A stretch of DNA of 7,296 nucleotides from JBFHFS01 sp041583495 (GTDB lineage Bacteria > Bacteroidota > Bacteroidia > Bacteroidales > Marinilabiliaceae), in NCBI GenBank assembly GCA_041583495.1, contig JBFHFS010000100.1, positions 1-7,296 of the forward strand. The letters run 5' to 3'. Below are positions 1-3,588 of this stretch, piece by piece. The notes beneath the pieces were generated by a model. It was given only the letters and a program-made list of their open reading frames with translations, did not search any database and was not told where the DNA came from. The translations under genes and the position numbers were made by a program. Each line of letters starts with the position of its first letter. Position 1 is the first letter of the stretch.

Positions 1-147
1 CATCGGAATCAAACAGCTAAGATTTTTTTACGGGATCCAATCCTATTTTCTGAACGGCATTTCTCTGAGGCGGATCCTGCCCGCACTTTTATAACTTCCT
101 AACCTATTCATTCAATTTGGGACGCTTACAATACAATTAAAGAGAAA
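1..147. other. Left edge, no supported gene
   Basis: Two plus-strand frames are open from the window edge, one stopping at 100-102 and one at 92-94, giving tails of about 30 residues. Either could be the C-terminus of a gene starting outside the window. Neither tail shows a recognisable motif, so no gene is called. The rest of this stretch is AT-rich and shows no further structure. Confidence 0.4.
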
Positions 148-263
148 GGGTGCATCCGGTGTCCCTGAAGGGGACCAAGGTGAATAGCCCCCGGCGCGAA
201 GTGCTTAGCACGAAAGCAGCCGGGGGTACCAAAGGTCTGTTTCCGGGTCCCTGCCGGGGACCA
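148..263. repeat. Cluster of three GC-rich hairpins
   Basis: Three inverted repeats sit in a row in otherwise AT-rich DNA. The first pairs GTCCC (161-165) with GGGAC (171-175). The second pairs CCCCCGGC (188-195) with GCCGGGGG (219-226) and encloses a smaller hairpin, GTGC-TTA-GCAC (201-211). The third pairs GGTCCC (246-251) with GGGACC (257-262). The first and third share the core GTCCCTG-N-GGGGACC, so they look like two diverged copies flanking the central one. No reading frame or U-tract accompanies them, so I read this as a dispersed palindromic repeat, not a terminator or gene. Confidence 0.6.
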
Positions 264-354
264 ATATAGAAAAGGTAAAGAGAAAAGTTAAGGAAAAAAA
301 AAAGGAACTACCGCTTTTGAACAGATTGCCCATTGAGGGCCAAAGCAATAACAA

Positions 355-437
355 ATTGCGGCGGCTACTGCGCTGCGCTCGCAATGATCCCGAAAGATCC
401 CCGATGAAAACCGGGGCAGGCTAAGACCGGAAACCGG
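355..437. repeat. REP-like inverted repeats in intergenic DNA
   Basis: ATTGCG (355-360) pairs with CGCAAT (380-385) around a GC-rich core containing GCGCTGCGC. Next comes CCCCG (399-403) pairing with CGGGG (412-416), then CCGG-AAA-CCGG (427-437). These short palindromes resemble extragenic repeats common between genes. No coding potential is seen. From 264 to 354 the DNA is purine-rich and featureless. Confidence 0.45.
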
Positions 438-487
438 CATTTTTAACCCTCACAGAACCCAGATGAAACAGGCAAATTAGGCCCCCC

Positions 488-595
488 GCTGCCGCACGAT
501 TGTATCGTGTGGTGCTACGCTCAACCCCTTTATGTTTTCAGCGGTTTTTGCTTAATCCGGGAAGACCGGAAAATGTGCCGCAGCTGCCGCAGCTC
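488..595 (+). repeat. C/D repeat element, copy 1 (complete)
   Basis: The element begins with GCTGCCGC and forms a hairpin: CCGCACGAT (492-500), loop TGT, ATCGTGTGG (504-512), nine pairs including one G-T. A conserved tail follows (528-595), ending in two tandem copies of GCCGCAGCT (577-594). The tail contains TCCGG-GAAGA-CCGGA, a short hairpin. The same tail recurs at 6281-6348 and its beginning recurs at 3457-3486. The hairpin recurs at 3217-3237 and, degenerate, at 3436-3456. An open frame runs through it but is not conserved among the copies, so this is a repeat and not a gene. Confidence 0.75.
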
Positions 596-750
596 TGGAT
601 AATACTCAGAGGCTATTTTTACGACCATACTGTCGCCGCTGCCGCGGCTAAAAAAAATCATCAACTGGGTCTTCGACAAACAATTTTTTTTCAACATCAC
701 ATCATCAAATCACCACATCTCTTCACACCTTCGTGCTTACTTCGGCCCCC
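596..750. other. Intergenic stretch, no gene
   Basis: One small hairpin is present, GCCGC-TGCC-GCGGC (635-648), followed on the plus strand by a run of A. In the direction of the regulator's transcript (minus strand) the T-run lies before the hairpin, so it is not a terminator for that gene. The remainder is pyrimidine-rich on the plus strand and has no other visible structure. Confidence 0.4.
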
Positions 751-824
751 TTTCACCCTTTCCACCCTTTCCACTTTTTTCACTTTTTCACTTTTTCACC
801 CTTTCACCTTTTCACCTTTTCACC
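751..824 (-). repeat. GGTGAAAA-type array at the 3' end of the regulator gene
   Basis: Read on the minus strand, this is a run of units of the form GGTGAAAA with a period of 8 bases for the first five units and 9 for the next few, grading into TGGAAAGGG units. The stop codon of the Crp/Fnr gene (TGA, 820-822) is the TGA of the first unit. Because the period is mostly 8, successive TGA triplets fall in all three reading frames. An array of the same kind begins at the stop codon of the unrelated GH3 gene (3494-3588). The strand is highly purine-biased throughout. Confidence 0.85.
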
Positions 825-1518
825 CATTTCTCAATATCAGATCAAGGCTCTCGGGTTTTAAGAGGGTGATATGCTTGCCATCGGACACCAGGATGCCATC
901 GTCATGAAATTGGGCAAGGGCATTCAGCACGCTCTCTCGGGAGCAACCCACCAGAGAGGAGAGTCCCACACGGGTCACCGGCAGGGTAAAGGTGTTGGAG
1001 CCATATACCTCACTGAACTCCAGCAGGATCATGGCCAGGGCACCCGCCACATTCTTGTTGGAGAGTCGACTCATCCAGTGAACCATGCTGTTGGTCTTTC
1101 CCGACATATGACGAACCAGTTTCAGGGCAAACTCACCATTCTCGCGGATAAGCCTCAGGAACACCTCCATATCGATCATCCGGATGAGGGTGTCTTCGAG
1201 GGCTACGGCTGAAAAGTTAAGGCTATGACAGGCAAAGCTGCACACGATACCCACAAAGGAGTCGTTGCTTAAGAGTTTTACGGTGGACGTTTTGCCATCG
1301 GTGGTCACATCCAATTTGGCCAGTCCCTTCTCCAAATAGAGGATGTGCGAAGCCACATAACCCTGCTTAATGATGGTTTCACCCTTCTTAAAATGAAGCA
1401 TAGTGGTGGAATTTTCCACCATCTTTTTTTGATCGGGAGTCAGCGCATCAAAACAATCCTGTGTGCTAACAACCTTATAATCTGACACATTAACGAAATG
1501 CTGGTATTCCAAACTCAT
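820..1518 (-). CDS. Crp/Fnr-family transcriptional regulator
   Basis: This is a DNA-binding regulator of 232 residues, a normal length for the family. A beta-roll sensor domain spans about 38-115, with the typical sequence FKKGETIIKQGYVASHILYL near its start. A long dimerisation helix follows at about 117-150, then a C-terminal winged helix-turn-helix at about 178-222 whose recognition helix is near CSRESVLNALAQF (192-204). The E. coli CRP cAMP-binding signature is not evident. Only one cysteine (C22) lies in the N-terminal region, so an Fnr-type iron-sulfur cluster is unlikely; other cysteines are C93, C97 and C192. The start at 1518 (MSLEYQHF) is preferred to an in-frame ATG 13 codons upstream, because the extra residues are low-complexity and would overlap the presumed promoter. 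It is divergent from the OsmC gene, and a 16-bp palindrome between them suggests autoregulation and control of OsmC. The effector is unknown. Confidence 0.93.
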   Translation of the reverse strand: MSLEYQHFVNVSDYKVVSTQDCFDALTPDQKKMVENSTTMLHFKKGETIIKQGYVASHILYLEKGLAKLDVTTDGKTSTVKLLSNDSFVGIVCSFACHSLNFSAVALEDTLIRMIDMEVFLRLIRENGEFALKLVRHMSGKTNSMVHWMSRLSNKNVAGALAMILLEFSEVYGSNTFTLPVTRVGLSSLVGCSRESVLNALAQFHDDGILVSDGKHITLLKPESLDLILRNG

Positions 1519-1558
1519 CTTTACATTACTTTTTGATTCAAATTCCACACAGACCAAC

Positions 1559-1574
1559 AGTGTAAATCTACACT
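1559..1574. promoter_or_regulatory. Perfect palindrome, candidate Crp/Fnr operator
   Basis: AGTGTA (1559-1564) and TACACT (1569-1574) are exact inverted repeats around AATC. The arrangement AGTGT-N6-ACACT has the half-site spacing of classical Crp sites (TGTGA-N6-TCACA). It lies between the divergent regulator and OsmC genes and directly abuts the proposed -7 element of the regulator, a position suited to autorepression. A weaker dyad, GTGT (1623-1626) with ACAC (1636-1639), lies closer to the OsmC start. Binding by this regulator is inferred. Confidence 0.6.
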
Positions 1575-1581
1575 AAATATA
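1574..1581 (-). promoter_or_regulatory. Possible -7 promoter element of the regulator gene
   Basis: On the minus strand this reads TATATTTA, matching the Bacteroidota -7 consensus TAnnTTTG at seven of eight positions. It lies about 55 bases upstream of the chosen regulator start. No convincing -33 TTTG at the expected spacing was found, so the call is tentative. Confidence 0.35.
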
Positions 1582-1662
1582 GTAAAATCATCCATCCAAT
1601 AATCTTTTCCCCTCTCTTTAATGTGTTGCATTTTTACACTCAAACAAATAAAACATTCAAAC

Positions 1663-2118
1663 ATGGCAGATTTAACATTCAGAGTAAAAGCACAAAGTGA
1701 AAACCCCACCAAGACTGTTGTCAAAGCCCGCGGATTCGAGATCATCATCGACGAGCCGGCAGAGCTGGGCGGAACCAATGCAGGTGCCAACCCGGTTGAA
1801 TATCTTTTGGCGGCCTTCTGCGGATGCATCAATGTGATGGGACATATCATTGCCAAAGAGTTAAACTTCGAACTGCGCGGATTGAGCATTAAAATGGGCG
1901 GACCCCTTAATCCCGACCGTTTGTTCGGAGCCTCATTCGATGACAGAGCCGGCTATAAGAGTATCGAAGTGGTGATTGAACCCGACTGCGATGCTTCTCC
2001 CGAAGTGCTGACCCAATGGCTGGAAGCCATCGAGGACCGGTGCCCTATCTCCGACAACATAAGAAACCTAACCCCCGTAAGCCTTAAGCTGGCCAGAAAA
2101 GTACCGGCCTCCAACTAA
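1663..2118 (+). CDS. OsmC family protein
   Basis: This is a small cytoplasmic protein of 151 residues, the usual OsmC/Ohr-family length. Family members reduce organic hydroperoxides with a pair of cysteines, though many have unproven substrates. The first cysteine region is AAFCGCINV (C53 and C55) at the start of the central helix, preceded by the conserved GANPVEYLLAA block. The second is RCPISDN (C127), so both redox positions appear present. The start at 1663 (MADLTFRVKA) is chosen over an in-frame ATG at 1621 because family similarity begins here and the upstream residues are low-complexity. It is divergent from a Crp/Fnr regulator across a gap with a palindromic site, which suggests redox or stress control. 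An intrinsic terminator follows 15 bases after the stop, so it is likely monocistronic. The OsmC subfamily cannot be settled by eye. Confidence 0.93.
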   Translation: MADLTFRVKAQSENPTKTVVKARGFEIIIDEPAELGGTNAGANPVEYLLAAFCGCINVMGHIIAKELNFELRGLSIKMGGPLNPDRLFGASFDDRAGYKSIEVVIEPDCDASPEVLTQWLEAIEDRCPISDNIRNLTPVSLKLARKVPASN

Positions 2119-2133
2119 GCAGTACACAACCAT

Positions 2134-2173
2134 AAAAAAAGGGCGACTCCATTATAAGGGGCGCCCTTTTTTT
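2134..2173 (+). terminator. Intrinsic terminator of the OsmC gene
   Basis: GGGCG (2141-2145) pairs with CGCCC (2162-2166), and CTCC (2147-2150) extends the stem with GGGG (2158-2161) across one bulged A. The loop is ATTATAA. The stem is followed by seven T (2167-2173) and preceded by seven A (2134-2140), so it could also stop transcription arriving from the right. Confidence 0.9.
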
Positions 2174-2308
2174 ATCCTTAATCTTTTTTTAATCCTCAAT
2201 CCCCCCCTACCGCCAAAGCCGGACAGGCTCTTAAGGGGGAGACCAGCGCTACCAGCCCTTTATTCCTCTAACCCTAAATGGCCGGGGTGCTGTGCCGCGG
2301 CTCAAAAG
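2174..2308. other. Intergenic lead-in to the repeat mosaic
   Basis: No gene is seen. A run of C (2201-2207) can pair with GGGGG (2235-2239) to form a loose hairpin. The end (2291-2303, TGTGCCGCGGCTC) resembles the last bases of the D element at 6328-6348, which is likewise followed directly by a 14-bp-period array. Confidence 0.4.
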
Positions 2309-2364
2309 GATTTGCGATAGGTGATGGGCAACGTGAGATTTGCAACATTCAATTTGCGATTTAC
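2309..2364 (+). repeat. 14-bp-period array E1 (four units)
   Basis: Four consecutive 14-base units start at 2309, 2323, 2337 and 2351. They follow the pattern (G/A)AT(T/G)(T/G)GC(A/G)A(T/C)NNNN, for example GATTTGCGATAGGT and GATTTGCAACATTC. The register is exact, with no indels. The same units in the same order begin the array at 6354. Confidence 0.75.
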
Positions 2365-2385
2365 AAAATATACCTTCAAATCTAT

Positions 2386-2579
2386 GAGGGGACCCGCCTC
2401 CGGGAAAGGGCGTTTAGAATTTTGAGGCCTGAGGCGTAAAAAACAAAGCTGTTTGAGGACGACAGGACGAGTTCTTTGTTTTTAGCTGAAGGCCGCAAAA
2501 TTTAGTCCTTTCACGGCAGCGGTGATTTTTTGCTTCCTTTTTTATGGCAGAAAAAAGGAAGTGCCAGTCCGACATGAGG
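2386..2579 (+). repeat. A element, copy 1: two-hairpin structured repeat
   Basis: This 194-base element recurs at 2900 and 6663 with only a few differences. Its first domain is one long imperfect hairpin: GAAAGG (2404-2409) with CCTTTC (2507-2512), AATTTTG-a-GGCC (2418-2429) with GGCC-g-CAAAATT (2491-2502), and AAAAACAAAG (2439-2448) with CTTTGTTTTT (2474-2483). Its second is a perfect 11-bp hairpin, CTTCCTTTTTT (2533-2543) with AAAAAAGGAAG (2551-2561), loop ATGGCAG. GGAC (2390-2393) and GTCC (2567-2570) could close the whole structure. No conserved protein frame accounts for it. It may be a structured RNA or a non-autonomous mobile repeat; its function is unknown. Confidence 0.8.
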
Positions 2580-2621
2580 GATTTGCAATAGGCAATTTGG
2601 GATCTGGGACATTAGAGATAA
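2580..2621 (+). repeat. 14-bp-period array S1 linking A and B elements
   Basis: Three 14-base units start at 2580, 2594 and 2608 (GATTTGCAATAGGC, AATTTGGGATCTGG, GACATTAGAGATAA). The same three-unit series recurs at 3094 and 6382, each time ahead of a B element, followed by a similar AT-rich linker ending in ATTGGT. Confidence 0.7.
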
Positions 2622-2650
2622 TACGGAAAAGATAAAAGGCAATTGGTAGA

Positions 2651-2745
2651 TTTTCCCGGGCTGAAGGCCCACCTTATTTCAGCCCGACGGCAACGCCTCG
2701 GGTTATTATAATCCATGGAACAGGCGCCCTGAAGGGGCAGGTTAA
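2651..2745 (+). repeat. B element, copy 1: overlapping hairpins
   Basis: Hairpin 1 pairs CGGGCTGAA (2657-2665) perfectly with TTCAGCCCG (2678-2686). Hairpin 2 pairs CCCGA-c-GGC (2683-2691) with GCCTCGGG (2695-2702). The two share bases 2683-2686, so they cannot form together. A third small hairpin, GCCC-TGAAG-GGGC (2726-2738), closes the element. Further copies start at 3164 (truncated), 6449, 7003 and 7197. It is noncoding, and similar-looking repeats are, from memory, widespread in Bacteroidota. Confidence 0.8.
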
Positions 2746-2750
2746 AAAGG

Positions 2751-2792
2751 GATTTGCGATGTTAGATTTGCAACGGGCAATTTGCGATTTAA
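2751..2792 (+). repeat. 14-bp-period array E2 (three units)
   Basis: Units start at 2751, 2765 and 2779: GATTTGCGATGTTA, GATTTGCAACGGGC, AATTTGCGATTTAA. The array lies directly after the tail of the B element, as do the arrays at 6550 and 7104. It is nearly identical to the one at 6907. Confidence 0.75.
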
Positions 2793-2825
2793 AACCCTCT
2801 ACAAGCAAAGGGAAGTAGAAGGCTT

Positions 2826-2876
2826 TCTCGTTACAAACGAGAGTCTTGCACTCCCCTCGTTACAAACGAAGGGGAG
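2826..2876. repeat. Twin hairpins with TCGTTACAAACGA core
   Basis: Two adjacent hairpins share the same apex, TCGTT-ACA-AACGA. The first is CTCGTT (2827-2832) with AACGAG (2836-2841). The second is CTCCCC-TCGTT (2851-2861) with AACGA-a-GGGGAG (2865-2876), with one bulged A. No T-run follows, so they are unlikely to be terminators. They fill the gap between the E2 array and the second A element. Confidence 0.7.
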
Positions 2877-2899
2877 AGAAAATAATCCTTCAAATCCAA

Positions 2900-3093
2900 G
2901 AGGGGACCCGCCTCCGGGAAAGGGCGTTTAGAATTTTGAGGCCTGAGGCGTAAAAAACAAAGCTGTTTGAGGACGCCAGGACGAGTTCTTTGTTTTTAGC
3001 TGAAGGCGGCAAAATTTAGTCCTTTCACGGCAGCGGTGATTTTTTGCTTCCTTTTTTATGGCAGAAAAAAGGAAGTGCCAGTCCGGCATGAGG
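2900..3093 (+). repeat. A element, copy 2
   Basis: This is the same 194-base element as at 2386, with no length change. Differences visible by eye are few: a base in the apical loop (GACGCC for GACGAC), GGCGGC for GGCCGC in the 3' arm (one uncompensated mismatch), and CCGGCAT for CCGACAT near the end. The terminal hairpin CTTCCTTTTTT (3047-3057) is intact. Eleven bases upstream (CCTTCAAATC) are also shared with copy 1. A minus-strand open frame crosses it but is not maintained in the copy at 6663. Confidence 0.8.
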
Positions 3094-3134
3094 GATTTGC
3101 AATAGGCAATTGCGATGTGGGAAATTAGAGATAG
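3094..3134 (+). repeat. 14-bp-period array S2
   Basis: This is the same three-unit series as at 2580, but the middle unit has lost one T (AATTGCGATGTGG, 13 bases). It connects the second A element to a truncated B element, as in the first copy. Confidence 0.65.
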
Positions 3135-3163
3135 TACGGAAAAGATTAAAAGAGATTGGTGTT

Positions 3164-3206
3164 TTTTCCCGGGCTGAAGGCCCACCTTATTTCAGCCCGA
3201 CGGCAA
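3164..3206 (+). repeat. B element, copy 2, truncated
   Basis: Hairpin 1 is intact: CGGGCTGAA (3170-3178) with TTCAGCCCG (3191-3199). Similarity to the other B copies stops right after CGGCAAC (3206), in the loop of hairpin 2, and a C hairpin element begins within a few bases. The usual tail and the following 14-bp array are missing. Confidence 0.75.
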
Positions 3207-3212
3207 CTCACT

Positions 3213-3240
3213 GCTGCCGCACGATTGTATCGTGTGGTGC
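3213..3240 (+). repeat. C hairpin, copy 2
   Basis: GCTGCCGC begins the element. CCGCACGAT (3217-3225), loop TGT, and ATCGTGTGG (3229-3237) form the same nine-pair hairpin as at 492-512, base for base. The D tail is absent here. Confidence 0.75.
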
Positions 3241-3258
3241 GCTGTTGTCACATTTGCC

Positions 3259-3329
3259 ATGGCAATAAAAACTGCCGTCGCCAAAGGCTATAGCAATAAA
3301 AACTGCCGTCGCCAAAGGCTATGGCAGTT
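3259..3329. repeat. 31-bp tandem repeat, 2.3 units, ending in a hairpin
   Basis: Two adjacent 31-base units (3259-3289 and 3290-3320) differ at one base (ATGGCAA against ATAGCAA). A third begins at 3321 and diverges after a few bases. The last unit and its extension form a double stem: AACTGCC (3301-3307) with GGCAGTT (3323-3329), and GCC-AAA-GGC (3311-3319) inside. The palindrome TTGCCATGGCAA (3254-3265) sits at the left border. There are no spacers, so this is not a CRISPR array. Confidence 0.75.
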
Positions 3330-3382
3330 AAAGGTAATAAGGTCGGTTTCTTATTTAGACTCAGGCTACTAAGGTTAAAACG

Positions 3383-3422
3383 AAAAAAAGATAAGGTTGG
3401 TTAGTTCAATTAATCTTTTTTT
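3383..3422 (-). terminator. AT-rich inverted repeat, possible weak terminator
   Basis: AAAAAAAGAT (3383-3392) and ATCTTTTTTT (3413-3422) are exact inverted repeats around a 20-base loop. Either strand would end in a T-run, and it lies about 155 bases beyond the GH3 stop codon. The stem lacks GC pairs and the loop is large, so terminator function is doubtful. Between 3330 and 3382 nothing else is seen. Confidence 0.3.
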
Positions 3423-3431
3423 GCTTCCCCC

Positions 3432-3486
3432 GCTGCCGAACGATTGTATCGGGTGGTGTTCTCCTCAGTCCCTTCATGCTATCAGC
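3432..3486 (+). repeat. C/D element, copy 3, degenerate hairpin
   Basis: GCTGCCGA followed by CGAT-TGT-ATCG (3441-3451) is a version of the C hairpin with two uncompensated mismatches in the lower stem (3436-3456). The next 30 bases (to ATGCTATCAGC) align with the start of the D tail at 513-542 and 6265-6294. The similarity then ends as the pyrimidine-rich array begins. Confidence 0.6.
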
Positions 3487-3493
3487 TACCAGC

Positions 3494-3588
3494 TTTCACC
3501 CTTTTCACCCTTTCCCCACTTTCACCCTTTTCACTCTTTCACCTTTTTCACCTTTTTCACCTTTTCACCCTCTTCTCACCTTCTCACC
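3494..3588 (-). repeat. GGTGAAAA-type array at the 3' end of the GH3 gene
   Basis: On the minus strand, units of GGTGAAAA, GGTGAAAAA and variants run on from the last codons of the GH3 gene. Its final GTG AGA AGG TGA already follows the repeat pattern, and the stop codon (3576-3578) is one of the repeated TGAs. Unit length varies from 6 to 11 and is mostly 8-9. The organisation matches the array at 751-824 beyond the Crp/Fnr gene. Confidence 0.85.

Noticed and set aside
500..907. Plus-strand open frame of 135 codons
   Set aside because: It runs across the C/D repeat, the low-complexity array and the antisense of the regulator gene, and its product is a string of phenylalanine, serine and proline from the repeat.
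1621..1662. Upstream in-frame ATG for the OsmC gene
   Set aside because: It would add 14 residues with no family similarity and overlap the proposed regulatory dyad; the ATG at 1663 fits the family N-terminus.
1521..1889. Minus-strand open frame overlapping the start of the OsmC gene
   Set aside because: It is antisense to the conserved OsmC coding region and crosses the divergent promoter region.
2386..2579. Retron, group II intron or riboswitch for the A element
   Set aside because: There is no reverse transcriptase, no intron domain V signature and no neighbouring gene it would control; it recurs three times in gene-free DNA.
3259..3329. CRISPR array
   Set aside because: The 31-base units are directly adjacent with no spacers, there are only two full copies, and no cas gene is present.
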